Shown here: one piece after another, positions 23,701 through 38,700 of the stretch
Numbering within the stretch: the stretch's first letter is position 1
How the letters are laid out: the number at the start of each line of letters is the position of its first letter
DNA from: Leptidea sinapis
Lineage: Eukaryota; Arthropoda; Insecta; Lepidoptera; Pieridae
Length of the DNA: 64,000 nucleotides
Reading direction: 5' to 3'
Assembly (NCBI RefSeq): GCF_905404315.1
Contig: NC_066265.1
Location: 33,876,501-33,940,500 of the forward strand
Notes under the pieces: model-generated
What the model saw: only the letters and a program-made list of their open reading frames with translations
The model's database searches: none
What the model was told of the DNA's origin: nothing
Program-made: the position numbers and the translations under genes

Positions 23701-26700
23701 CCTAAAGGCACATGAGTCATTTTAAAGCGCATGGTTTGTTATCGCGGTAGTACTCGGTACACGTGCGGACATATTGTCATTGTTAGAGGCAGTTGAGCAC
23801 CATTCCATCAGATGGCACCATTACTTATTAAACATGCTCTGTTATTGATACAGATTTCGTTAGACAAAACGCTAACTATCGACTGCATTACACGTAACCT
23901 ACATTTAAGGAGCTATTTATATTACTCACTGTGCCTTTCAATGGTTTATATTCGTGTCTCTGTACGTATTCGATTGTCCGGGACAGCTGGTGACTTGCAG
24001 TGGTGTCTACAGAAACGATTGTTGGTCGTTGGCGAGTGGCGACCAATCTTCGATCGCTTTAATTCTTTGGCATTGCATAGAGATTTGGAATTCTCTCTGC
24101 ATCTTCTACCGCATTCCTCACGGGGAGTGCTCAGAGGTGTGGTTAGGGTTGATACCAGCGGCTGATTTCCAGGACCGGTCATTATGTTAAATGCTACATT
24201 CCGCCGGCAAACATGTTGACGTCTGGCATTCTACAACCGCGTTTTGCGAGGAACTTCTTGCCTCGCACAGCCACTTTGTGAAATCAATCACCGCATGTTT
24301 TCCCGATCCGATTCACCTTACGGACGTTCAATATGAACTATAGCATAATCCGTCGTCGATAACCTGTCGTCGATATCCATGGGCGGCTGCCACACCTCTT
24401 TCCATCAAGTGAGCCTCGCGCCCGTTTGCCCCCTTTTATATGAAAAAAAAAAATTTGGAGCACAGGTTCATATTCGAAGCCTTCAAACTGTCAAGGTGAC
24501 AGAAAATCGCGTACAAAATTGTTTCAGGCTTTCGATACAGATAAATATATACTAGAAATATAATTACGAAAAGCTATATGCAATTTATCATCGACTGACG
24601 ATTATTCCTAGTGGTTAAGCTTGGTCTCCAGCCTAGTTGCTCAAAGTTTTGGTCGACAGTCGAAACTTCGTAGAAGGTCTAAGGAGTAGGGTTAGTGTTC
24701 ACAAGAATTTGTTTTCGACGGAATGAGGTGTAAAACCACCTTGCTGATCACCAAACGGTAAGTCATCACCGCCGCTCACGGTTTCTTGCAACAAGATATT
24801 AACAGGTATTAATAATTATTAACGTAAAGGCCGGCACTTTAAGAAGTGGAATAATCTCTTTTTTTAAATTATTACATAATCGAACACAGTTCCGTGAAAA
24901 AACTCCGGATGAATGCTATCGGATGGTTAGTGGCGTAAAGTGGAATTTTTAAATCTGTAGCAGGAATCTATTGCTATCTATGTATTATAATTCTCAAATT
25001 TCAAGTAAATATTTTATTTTTTCATGACCTAATAATCGTTATTGTAATGAGTGTTTGATTGCAAGCCAAGCTCGAATCAGTGTAGGCAAGAGGTGAGTAA
25101 AAAGACATTGTCTCTGTAATTAGGATAGAAGCAACTGGCATAGTGGAACGTACGCCGGATTCTGAGCATGGCTACCAAGCTGTTTAATCATTCATGCATT
25201 CACCACGTGACATTTATGCCCAAATGCAACTGAAATATATAATATTTTACTATCAATATTTAAATAATAAATCTGTGTTAATTTAGCCATCTGTAGTACG
25301 CATGATATACTTTTACGGCAACCATTTATGCACAAACATCTTACGCATCTTGGGACAAAAATGTAAACTATAGTTATGGGATAGATTGATACTTTTTCAT
25401 GGGAGCTAATAAAAAAGTACAGTTTTAAAGCATAATAAGCATTTAGTTTCCTAAAGTTGATTCCTTTAAGATCAATTGATACAACACGCATATGGCGCGC
25501 TGTATGTAGGTGAAGAAATGACGCAACAAACTCCCAGTACCTTTTTTAAAAATAAAATATTTCCTGCTAGCTAAATCATTCACACATTCGGAAATATTAT
25601 TGTTCGTCTAAAATGTATAAAAGGAATAGTAAAACATGTAAAATATACTGGATGCTCTTATCAGTAGAGAGGTACAGACAGACACCTCTTTTCTAAAGTT
25701 TCAACATGGTGCTTTAATATCCTTAATTCTTAGAAATTATCAGTGGGTTATTAAAGAAATGTTTATAAAATGGTTTATTTATCTACATTTGTTTTCCTGT
25801 TTTTGAATACAATATTTACATATGAACTGATTAATTTACCAAAACATAAGCCTGGTGAAATAAGTTGAAAATGCAGTTTATGTATAAAATGTCAACACTG
25901 GACTTAGGAGTACCACCTCTTACTACTTCACTTATGACAATTTTTGAAATATTTTTGAATTTAAAATTTGGCCGTTAAAAGACTCCTTGGCTGTTGGCGT
26001 GGGTGAGATTGTTATGGGCAAAACTATCACTTACACCAGGCGGCCAAATTGTTCCATTACATCTTTACACAAAGAACAATACGTTAATATTTCAGTTGCA
26101 TTAAAAGTTTGTAAGGACATTGCCATTGCTGATCATAGTAATACACGTTCAGTATCTTGCTGATCGTATGTGAACTTATGTTGTTATTTTTTGCCCCTTC
26201 GAGCAAGTTTTTCAGCTTTTGCTTCAGACCTCGTAGGCTGTTATCTACTCTTACTTACTCATAAATACTTTGATGTTTGTCTTGTGTTGGTGTTATTGTT
26301 GCTGTATTCTTCCTTAATGTCTACTAACTGCTTCCATTCAAAAGTAATAAATAATCAAGTACCAGACTGAGGTTAAACTTATACCTTATTTAGACACTGC
26401 GCTATCTACAGCATATTTAAAAACTATAATTTTTGCATTATCTACTTGTGTATGTAAGAGGCTTCAACATGTCATTTGGATAAATCATTGAAATCATTGC
26501 TTGCTCGGAAATATCAGAAAAAAAAAGAAAAGAAATTTTGCCTTTTTATTGCTCTTTTAAGAAGTAATCACTTTCTTTATAGAAAGGCAATTTTCGAAAC
26601 CACATTTATCTACCATTGAAACAAATGAATGTAATGAAATGTGTTTCAGAAACATCAAATTGATGAACAGATCATCACTTTGCTGTCACTTTATTATCTT

Positions 26701-29700
26701 ACTGTATTATTCAATAGATTTTTTTATGGAAAAGGAGGAAAAACGATTGTACATTCTCTTGCAACATCAGAGGAATCACAGGAGAGAGCGTTTAAAGAAG
26801 GTGAAAGAGCTTTTTATGAAGGTACCCATGTCGTATCGTCCCGGAAACACCGCACAATGGTTTCATTCAGAATGAGTTTTCATTCTACTGCTTTGTAGTA
26901 CGTGGAAGAAAGCTCCTTGAAAACCGCGCTGTGGAGGACCGCCACACATCCAGATGGTGGGGATGACATTCTGATTTGTGGCGTGTCATACGAAGGTGGA
27001 ATTCGGCGGTAGGAATCATGTCAGCTCTTCGGAGTACTCCTCGTGATAAATGCGGTAGAAGAAACAATGAAGCGACAATTCGAGCTGCTCTGCGTTTCAC
27101 GCGGTCAAATGGATCGATGCTGATACTGGGGTGCGCCAGACCAGAGATGACAGCAATACTCAATGTGTCGCCGGACCTGCGCTTTATAGAGCGCTAGAAT
27201 GTGGGCCGGCTTGAAGTATTGCCGTGCTCTATTAATGACGCCCATCTTGTTCGAAGCCAATTCCCTCCAGATGGCCACGGAATTGGCAATCGCTCGAGAT
27301 TTCGAGCCCCTGTATTCCGATACTAGGCGAGGCTTTAAGGGAAGTGTTGTCGAAGAGCAGTGATACGACAAATGGGTTTTATAGTGGTATACGCGTAAAC
27401 TTGAGTCTTCTGGGTTCAATTAACCTCATTCCGCGACCATTTCAAGAGGGGTCTCGATAGAAGACACAAGTTTCTCCCGGTACTTGTTGACGATTTCCCG
27501 AGGGAGACCTGCATGGCCCGTGTATACAGCATCATCAGTGCTCTCGTCCGCATAGCAATGTTTGTTAGAAGTGTCCAACATATCATTGATAAGCAGAAGA
27601 AATAGTGTGGGAGATAGCACACGGCCTTGGGGCACTCCAACTACAGCCGTTCATGGGCTTCGGGTTCGAGCAATAACCGTCGACAACGGCCTATATGCTA
27701 CGCCCAGTGAGGGAGCTGAAGGTCCACTTGCATAAGCTGTCGGAAAGCCCAAATGATGGAAGTTTTGAGAGAAGTGCCTTGTGCCATACATGATCAAGGG
27801 CCTTCGGTATATCCAGGCTAACTGCCAAGCCTTCTACCTTGCTTTCTCGCCTAGACCGCCTGCCGACCGACCATGGCGAAAGCCGTACTGTCGGTCGTTG
27901 ATCAACTGGTGACCTTTTAGGTATACCAAGAGCTGGCGGTTAATTATGCTCTCCATGAGTTTGCCGGATCCGAACTCTCTCCTTTTTTTGAATCGGATGG
28001 ACAAGGGTCGGCTTCCATGAGTCAAGGACTACTTCTTTTGAATATAGTCATATTCCGGCGTCAACTCAGGAGCACACGTTCTAAACACAATTGGAGAAAT
28101 GCCATCCAGCCCGCTCGACTTCCTGACGTCCAATGAGAGCAATGTCCAGAGCTCGCCGCACTGTTTTCTGTCTGAACTGTACTTCAGGCATAGAGCTCTG
28201 ACATGACGCGGGATGGACGGCGAAGTCGTCAAGAGTCGATGTCGGATGTCGACAGAGACCTGGTAACTATCGGGATGTGTAGTCAACAGAAGATCTAATA
28301 AGGACGGCATGTGGCTTTCCCCATCCGGGAGCAGCATTGGCGACTCAACCAATTGGGACAGACCATATGCCAATGCAAAATTATGCACAGATCGCCCTGC
28401 GTAGTCTATGGTACGTAACCCAAACCATTCGGCATTGGGCCTGTTGAAATCACCCAAGACTACGATTTCAGCGGAGGGGATCTGTGCAAGCGTGCGTCGT
28501 CAATTGCCTCTTGAACGCAGCTCATGAGATGATCCGTTTCTGCGTTACCACTATGGGACCGGTAGACACACGCACAGATGCGGCCGCGGTTCTCAAAGTC
28601 TACATGGAGCCAGATAGTAGACCGATCCCTACAATTAAAATTGCCGAGACGGAGACAGCAGATATCCTCCCTAACGCACACATATACCCCGGCATGAGAC
28701 ATAAAATCATGATGAATTTTGTACCCGGGATACGTTAAATATGACGTATCGCTGGTCCGAGATATCTGCGTCTCCGTAAGCAAACACAAGGCCGGTTGCG
28801 CCGTCTCAAGGTGGCGGTGATGGTAGATTATTGATGAAGTTGAATTATCAAATGATTGTTATCGTTAATGTCGTTATTAATTTGGGGTCAGGTACGAATA
28901 TCGTGTGGAGATGCTGCATCAGGTGTCTCGCGACCCGTCCAAGAACATTGTCCGCGAGTTCGCCTCCGACTTCGAAGTGGGCGAGTGCTGGGGATACAAC
29001 CGCTTCTTCAGACTTGACCTGCTAGCCAGCGAGGGATACCTCAACCCTGAGAACGACACGCTTATATTGAGGTAACTATTTTGTCATCACTATAATATTA
29101 TTTTGAATATCTACGAACGAATTACATCGTTCTTTAGGCCATAAACCGAACTATAACACACGCGTGTAATATTAATATAACACACTAGTGCATAACAGAA
29201 TTATCCTTGCAAAAGTTAAGTTAGTACCTAACTGCAAATTATATGTGAGTAAACAGAGCATTTTCGATTTACTCGGGTATTTTGTAACAACAAAAAATGC
29301 ATTTACATTTTTGGATTAAATAAATGTGTCCCTAATTAAGACGAAAAAATATTATTAACAATTATTTATATTTTACAATAATTTGTTATAAAATACATGT
29401 TTTCAAGTAGGCTGTATGGCTATATGTAATAAACAAGCGCGCCATTCATTTGTCATATTTTGTCATTCGTACATATTTGTTCGAACGATTTATACAATAC
29501 ATGTTTGTATTTTCTTCGTAAGTGTGTGGAAAAAGTGCGTATGAAACATATGAGCCACTTGGCTGATGGCTGGCTCGGGCTGCAACCAACAGTCTATTTA
29601 CCCTCAGTAGATAGAGTGCACAACTTTATGCAGCGGTCATGGACGGAATTGTAGCGAACTAGGTTTACATTGCATGATCAGGTCTGGTAGCACTTCAAGG

Positions 29701-32700
29701 GGGTAGGTATTTTTACTTTTTGCTTATGATGCTAACATGTAACTATCTTATGGGCCTATTCTAGTATATTTTCCTTTTCTCAACAATGCTTTATAAGAAA
29801 ATATTTTCACAATTAGTATACTAATTTGTTTAAAATGTGGTGGTGCACGTTGTGGCGAGCCCATGCCGTTCCAATCTATTTTAAATGTAGCCCCATAAGT
29901 AATATAGATGTTCCGTTGTTAGGTTCGGTATTGACTCTCTTCCAGGTTCCAAGTGCGGCCTCCGACGTTCTACCAACGTTGCCGCGACCAGCAGTGGTAC
30001 ATCAACCAGCTCATATCTATGCAGAACCAGCATGTTGTGCAAATCAATGATCTCAAAGAAGTAGGTCAATATGTAATCATGTAGAATGTAATTTCCCAGC
30101 GATGAAGAATAATTTAAATAATAGAATTAGGAGGACAATCCAGTATTTGGATCATACAAATATGGCTCTTTGGCAACGCGAGACGAGTCTCTTGATGACT
30201 CAAAAATGGTTCTCTTTTGCATTATATATATCGAGGTTAAAATATAGTAAATACGACGTTTCACCTCCTAACGGGAATGCGTCGAGTTAACAATAACCCT
30301 GTATGTTACACGGGTATAAAATAAGGGCAGTCAAATAATACATATGTGAACCAAAATAAATGAACACAGATTTTATAAAGAGCGAGCATTTACAATATTG
30401 AGTTTTCGTCATTGAATGTTTTTTTTATAACCATGTTTAAAAAAATTACAAACGTTGTTGATATTGCTTGACAACATGATATACTAATAATTTTTTGAAA
30501 ATAATTATAAAGTTTGCTCTAAGTCTCACAGAATATCGTTTTTAATTTATTATTATTTATAATATTGTGCCAAAAATTAGGTAAATAATATAGCTGCTAT
30601 GTTGATTTTAAGAACTATTCGATTTTTTGATGTAAAATGCATACGATGTAACGTTAGACGTTTGTTTCACTAACCAGTCGCCAAATATATTTAGTCCGTG
30701 TACCCGCTCTCTCTCTGACAACACCTTCCAGCGTCTCAGTCTGGAGATATCTCGCAACTCGATCGCGGCCACGAGGCCCTCGTCGGGCTCCGTGCCCTCT
30801 CACAGCCTCGACGTCGACAACCCGTCGCAGAACAACCCCGTGGACGGCAGCGGCCCGGACGCGACCTACTCGCAGTGGAAGTTCCCGCCGCTCGCCGTGC
30901 TCAGCGGCCAGCGTATCAACAGTCCAAGTATGTTCTGTAGCGACATTTGCTTCAGTCAAATAATTTCAAGCTTTCTGTTTCGGCGCTACGGGGCCACCTG
31001 CTGTATAAACGTTAAGCTCAGTACTCGTCCTGGATGCCCCCGGGACTCGACCAGCACCGCATCGTTGTCTGTCACTCGCTCTCGTCCTTTGTAGCCACGT
31101 TATCTATCTGCAGACGCCGCATTTTTCACCAGTGAACGCATAATGAGAAATGCATCAGTGCAGAGGGTTTACCTAGTGATCCACTCACCGGCAGCTCGTG
31201 AACCGCTTGCGAGTGAGGTGGGCCAGAGTGCACACAGTGAACTGTGGAACCTCACGTAAAGAAAAGTTATCGCGCGAGGCAGGGTATCGGGGGTCACTTT
31301 ATTGTTGAGAGTCAAGCTAATAAGATATCCTTTTCGCTTTGATAAATACTTAGTCGAGGCAGTCTTTGCGTTCCAACATGACAAAAAGTTTGTTATAAGC
31401 CACCACCACCGTAACTTGCCACACATTAATAATACGGAAATAATGTTAATAAGTAAAAAATATAAACAAACACAAAGCGGAACGTGTAACGCTGACGGTT
31501 GAAGCGTCACATACCTGTCGTAATTGAATCAACAAGAGAATTAAAGCTATTAATGTTAGTAGATGAGAAATTTATATTGAATCTAATTTTATCGTGTGAA
31601 TTCGAAGTACACACAGTTCCAATTGCATGCAATTTATAAGTCAATCGATATCAACTGTTGAAATCATGTGAACCCGTTATTGATTAACAGGAGCTTTTAC
31701 AAGTGGGAGGCTCCTCAGGACAGGATGCCGGCGAGATCATGGATACCACAACGGCGCCTATTTCTGCCGTGAAGCAATAGTGTATAGGTATTATTGTGTT
31801 TCAGTCTGAAGGGCGCGGTAGCTATTGAAATTATTGGGCAAATAAGACTTAACAACTTATTGTAGTGCCGCTTAGAATTTTTGGGTTTTTCAAGAATCCC
31901 GAGCGGTACTGCATTATAACAGGCGAAGCATCAACTACCGCCAGCTGAACCTTATTATGATATTGACCACAGTCGTGACGGGCTCCTCCCTCCTGGAGCC
32001 GGCCGCCGGCTGCTCGCTGGACTACCCGCCGCTGGCTCGGAGCAACCAGCACGCCTTGGACGCCGTCTATAACTACCCCTCGACTTCTAGGTATGTCTGG
32101 TCACCCAAGAAACCATCGTCACACCAATATTTCTTATCTAATATAACTCACAGTTCAGTGACGGACAAATAAGGTAGTGTTGTAACGTATAACGGCAACA
32201 TTCTCGATTCCTCAAATCGAATCGAAATCACTTTATTCATGTAAGTCGCGGAAATGTCACACAAGAATGTCGAGACATTACTTTTCTTATTGAATTTATT
32301 GGCACTTCCTAAAGGTTTCAATATTGCTTTGTGAATTGTAAAATGTGAGCCCAGTTGCTCGTCCCCAGGTCGGCCACCTCGGTCCTCTCGTGCGCGGAGT
32401 GTCCGGCGCCGGCGCCGCGCGGCCGGCTGCGGCGCCGAGCCGAGCGCGGCCACCGGCCCGAGCGCCTGGCGCCCGACAAGGGGCCGCCGCTCGCGGGTAA
32501 CGATAACACTGTGTACTAAACAATTACTACTTCTCACATCTATAAAATTGAATTTATAACTCCCTACAATGTTTTGTGCACAATACAACTTTTACACTTA
32601 TTATGGGTGAAACGGGTGACCCGGGTGTGAAAAGAACTTAAACTGATCTATTTATATATATTACATTTATTTAGACTTATTTCTTACTAGATACATCATT

Positions 32701-35700
32701 TATACTATGGGGCTGTTTCACAATGTCCAATGACGATAAAGAAGTATGGAAAATAGATAGACCAGGGTCGATAATTTTTGAAACCAAAATAAGTACAGTA
32801 GGATGAAATCCATTGGAGAAGGACGAGAATATAACAAAAATTAAGGGAAAAATAAATTACGGCGATCTGAGGTCGGGAAGTGGAAAAGGGGAGGTGTTTT
32901 AGGGTAAAAAACGGTTAATCTCGTTTTCCGGCAAAACTACAAGTCCTATAGCAAACAGTTAATTGGCAAAGTTGTAGGTAATAAAGAGATCTATAACTTT
33001 TGTAATTGCACTTTTTTCACATAACCTCAAAATTTAGGTGGAAAATTCAAAAAACCAAGTTTTTGTTTTTTTTTTTATATAATTTTCAAAAAAAAATTTT
33101 TTTTCTACGAAATTTGGTAAAAACTTACCTTATTATGTCCCAAATACACTGTAATTTATTTGATTTCAAATATTTATTTTTTCGCCTTATTTTAACTTAA
33201 TATCAAAAAAGCACCCTATTTTTCAATCGAAAATTCTGACGTCAATTTTTTTCAACTATTTCAAAAAGTTTGTGGGCTCTTTGTTCGTTGAAATAACTTA
33301 TTTCTGATGGTGTAAAAAAATATAAATTACAATTGAAAATGTTCGGAAAATTTAAGTCCAACAAAAGACATTTCATAAAGAATTCACACCTGTTATTAAG
33401 TAGCAGCAAAAATATGGATTAGAAAATCAATAAAATTGAAAAAAAAAGGTTAATTTAACACTGAATCATTATCCTTTTTACATTTATAAATAGATTTGAT
33501 TAATCGTAATCCATATTTTTACTGCTACGAAACAACAGCTAAATTTTCCGAACATTTACAGTTGTAATTTATATTTTTTTACTACTATACTATTTTCACA
33601 ATAAAATCAATCATCTCGTCATAATTGCATTCCGCTGTCATATAACCAAATTTGAGAATGTCAACTAATATACTTACTACTACTATAAATTATCATGTGC
33701 CTTTCATAATTGTCAATAAGTCATGACATAAACAAACCATTATAGTAAAGGAGCCCAAGCGGGGATTTTGGGATTTATTCAAGTGCATTCAGAATAACAT
33801 AAAAAGGACAAAATTGCACCTTGTGAAGTACTCCCAACATACCTGAGTCCTGTATATAGGGTCGAACGTTTAGATCAGCCAATCACATTAGTAAAAAATC
33901 AATCGTTATAGATCACGATGAGCATATGATGGAACGATTTTTATTTGCATTTTCAAAAATCGTTCATTACTTCTTTTATTTATTTATTTAATTCAGAGAG
34001 ATCTCCATATACATATATAAGTAAAAATATTTTTTATGAACTATGTAAGTATTAATAGTCAAATATTTTAATAAACCTAGAGCTAACTGTATCCAGTGTT
34101 TCTGGAAGGAACAGTCACCTCTGGCAGCAATCATCTTTAGGATGCGGTTACTGCTTACTCGTAGACGCTGCAGCATGGAGACCGCTTGTTTGCGCATTAT
34201 GGCTTGGAAACCTTCCACAGATGCATCAACAAACATTCCAGAAGCACTACAACGCCACGACAACAACCTCCTAAACGCATTATTATATGTGACACGTAGA
34301 TCTTTTCGTCACGTCCAAATCGTTAGTCTTTTGGAATAAGATTTACAATAGGGTTCACTTAATATCTCATCGACGCGTAAAAATAAGATCTTTTTTCATA
34401 TTTTTTAACCCATCGTATATACATCCCACCCTGCAATCCGGCAGATTAATATTTTTCCGTTATCAGTAGGTAACACGTGGGGCGCATTCACTATTAACAA
34501 CTGAATCGCCTTAGTATTTCTTTGTGACTGTTTTTTTACATTGTTGTCCATACTCCCCCCACCAGTGACAGGGTACACATCATATTATAAACGTTTTTTT
34601 ATTTGATAGCTAATCATTACAATCCAATAGGTGCCCACGACGCTCGAGTAAATCTCTAATTAGCTCTTGGGCTCCTCTACCATTGTATAAATTGACATAA
34701 ATTTGTTATGTTTTTAAAGTGATAACCCTCACTTCTAGGTTCACACTCTTTAATACACAAATAAAAGCATACAAGATTTTATAACGATACGACACTCGAA
34801 CGGTTAGCTCAGTTGGTTAGAGCACCGGCACGGAACGCCGGAGGTCGTGGGTTCGAGTCCCGCATAGTTCATAAAATTTTGTTGTTTTTCAAATTTTATT
34901 TGTGTATTCATCCTAGAAGTGAGGGTTATCACTTTAAAAACATAACAAATTGTTTAGATTTACAAGAGCGACATCTCAAGTCAATTTCCTAATATGCAAA
35001 TATTGGGGTTGAGCAGGTTATCAACTATAAAGTAGATCCTGTAGATGAAGCCACAACCTGAGAGTTGAACAAAGCATACAAGATTTTATAACGATACGAT
35101 ACTCGAACGGTTAGCTCAGTTGGTTAGAGCACCGGCACGGAACGCCGGAGGTCGTGGGTTCGAGTCCCGCATCGTTCATAAAATTTTGTTGTTTTTCAAA
35201 TTTTATTTGTGTAAATTGACATCATTTTGTCAAATGCTTGTCACTCTGTCAGGCGATCCATCAGATTAGTAGGATTGCTACATCCATCCAATAATTTAAA
35301 TGGCACGTACTATTAGTACATTGTGAAACACAAATGATGTCTTTATTCGATAAATAAGTAGCAAGTAGCCTACTCGTAACTTTACTTGGACATTGTGATA
35401 GGGGGGCCCTATACTACCAATATGCTATTTAAATACACAAAGTCATCGAGCTGTTTATGACTATAATTTGATCGAAAAACTGTACCACATCGTAGATGTG
35501 TGGGACAGTTTTTCGATCGGATGAGACGGAGGGCATAGCAGGTTGCTTCGCCCGTTCAGTCCGCATTCAATTTAAACCGTCCGACAGTTTTCGATTCTTG
35601 AACAACACAATATTTGCGTGAAGACTGGGACGTGGAATTTATTTAATTTATATTCATAGTTTTTTTTTGTAATTTATAGGCAATAAGTATATTTTATTCA

Positions 35701-38700
35701 AATAATGAATAAATACTGATAAGTTTAAGTCTGTTTTATATAATTGTGAAATGATGCATGTTTTAATTATTATATAATATTATTGATCTCTTAATGCTGC
35801 ATTCATTTTAATGAAATATGTTTGTGTCTATGTTTTTGAAATGTGTGTAACACCTATAATTAAGTCAACACTTAGAATTTATTATTTATTGTAATAATGT
35901 TATTATACTTTTGTTAGTGTTTGTCTTGTTGGTGTTAAATAAATAAAAAGACTGGTTGAATTTCCTATATGGGAATGAAAAATTAAATAGACGCTGAAGC
36001 AGTACTTTACTAGTTTGTTAAATTTATTTTTTAGTTTTAATAATTATTATATGTTAATATTACAAAAATTACCATTTTAGTAGTTTCATATTTCCAAGTG
36101 AATGTATAAAAATGTATCCTCATCAGCCGGAAAGGCCTCCAAAACTATACAGGTATTGTAAAGTGTCCTTGTTACAGTATCTAACTATTTATTTATGATT
36201 CCTTACAGCTAACAAAATGAAAAGATTATATAAAAAAAAAATACAGAGTAGATACGCCAATTAAAAGGAATACTATTAACAGTACAATAAGTATGTGACA
36301 AAGTAGTCTGAGAAAAAACGAAAAATACTAAATAAGAATTAAGAAAAACTTACAAGAAAAAATTAAATATAAAGAAAAGAAGAAATCGTATCCATATTGA
36401 GTAACTGAAACGGTGAGTCGGTTGTGTGGTGTGAGCGAATGTGAATAGTGTGAGTGAATGTGAGTGGTGTGAGTGAATGTGAGTGTTTGTTCGAATATAA
36501 TGTTTAAATTACGGTGTGACGATTAATAAATTATCCTGAATATACTGATGATCAACTCCTGCAATTTAAACAGTTTAATATCAGTTTGTTGAACCTCGAA
36601 CGTGATAAGTTGAAAATGGCGACAGAAGAAAATATCTTATTATATGTCAGGAATTCGAAATAGAGGTGAATATTTAAGATACTTAGTAGAAGCAAAGGGA
36701 ATGTTAAATAAATTAGTATGCCTGGTACGCAATGTTGGTACCTGGAATGATATTTTGGTTAAGATATCTGGACAGTCAAATTTATTATGTAATATATCAT
36801 AAAGGAGTAACATATCAATAACATCTCTTCTATCCTCCAAGGTATTGATTTTATGATAATGACATGCTTCTTTGTAGTCTAAAGGAATGAATTGAGATTT
36901 AAATTTTTTTCATAAATATCTTTTGTATTTTTTCAAGGCAGTTAATATAACATTGATATGTAGGCCTCCAGATAACACTTGCGAATTCAAGGATGCTTCG
37001 CACGTAAGCATAATATAGAACTTTTAGGCACAAAATGTCATTTAAAGGTTCGCAAGTGCGAAAAATAAACCCTAGATTTTTATGAGCCTTCTGTGTTATT
37101 ATTTCGATATGTTTATTATGGGTTAGTTTGCTATCATGGATCACACCTTAATCCCTTATTTGAGTTATTTTCAAAATAATTTGGTTACTTAAAGTTTAAT
37201 TAAATTTTATGTTATTTTGCTTTCGTGAAAATGTAATAATTTGACATTAGCAATATTAAATGTTATTTTATTTAATTTATAATATTGTGACAGTCTATTT
37301 AAGTCATCTTGTAACATAAAGCAATCGTCTATTTGTGAAATCTTTTTGTCGTCAGCATACAGCAAGAAGTTTGAATTAGCAAAACAATCACTTTTGTCAT
37401 ATAAATATATATTGTATAACAAAGGACCCGGGTGCGATCCTTGAGGTACACCAGAAGTCACCTCAACAAAGTCTGATCTAAAACCACCGAGGATGACGGC
37501 CTGACAGCGATTCCTTATATACGATTCTGTCTATCTAAGAAGGTTACCTCTGATTCCAAGTGCGTGAAGCTTCTTTAGTATTGTACTGTGGTTGACTCTA
37601 TCAAAAGCCTTTCCAAAATCTGTGTATATTACATCTATTTGTGTTCTATCATTCATGTCGCACTTAACGGTATGAGTGAACTCAAGCAAGTTAGTTAGGA
37701 CACTACGAGATTTAATAAAACCGTGTTGGTTGATAGGGATGCATTGTAGGCAATTTCTATAAATATGATCTTAAACAATTTTTTCTAACCAATATTTGTT
37801 TTTGAATCCTTTTTAAGTATTGGTACTATTCGGGCTTCCTTCCAACATTTAGGGAAGGTCCCTTCGCTAATGGAGCGCTTAAAGAGTGTTAGTAGATGTA
37901 ATAGGCCCGATTCACATTTCTTTATAAAAATAGCTGGTATACCGTCAGTACCGGCGCCCTTTCGAATATCCAATTTACTTAACAACCTTCTAAGTATTCT
38001 TTCATCGATCTCAATTGTGTGAAGATTTTCGGAAATATTTGATTCCTCGTACTGGTTCTGATAATTTAGGTCACTAGGACATTACAAAAACTAAAATATC
38101 TTAAGTCGATATCATGAGATGTGGGCGGGAACATTGAACTCAAGCTGTTTTCTTTTCATTCGCTTACAGCCACAGTATATATATCAGCTAAAGCATTATG
38201 TAAACTACGTACAAACGTTAGATATAACGCACGCACACATAAGCAGGTGTCATGCATGTCTGTAGTTTCCATACTGCTTTAGCGTGTATATCTATATATA
38301 TGTATAAAAGAAAGTCGTGTTAGTTACACCATTTATAACTCAAGAACGGCTAGACCATTTTTTCTGTTGTTTGATTTTTTGGGTTTCTCTTAGTCCGGAA
38401 TGGGATATTAAGTAAAAAAATATCGAAAAAATTACAAAAAATATTATTATAAAAACATTTATTTTCTCATACATTTTGTATGGATTGACATTTTCATAAC
38501 ATCTCGAGAATAGAAAGAATTCAATGAAGTTTTTTGTTAGTTTCACGCTACATAGGTAAGAAAATACAATTGACAGTGCACGTCTTGTTATTCAAGTTGA
38601 CTGGTGGGTGCAATGACGTAATAAAATAAAAAAAAATACATAAGATGTATAGAATGTCATTTGTGGGTGTGTTTGTTTCGAGTTCCTATTAGCTTATTGT

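Noticed and set aside
29460..29654. Short open frame in TRIM37 intron 7
   Set aside because: It has no splice sites in the required phase and no similarity to TRIM37 or repeats. Exons 7 and 8 already join in frame.
32296..32523. Minus-strand open frames across TRIM37 exon 11
   Set aside because: They are shadows of a GC-rich exon. The plus-strand frame has matching splice sites and phases.
34798..35178. Calling the two cloverleaves functional tRNA-Ser(GGA)
   Set aside because: Serine tRNAs have a long variable arm, and U33 is replaced by C here. The sequences sit inside dispersed repeats, so they are reported as tRNA-like only.
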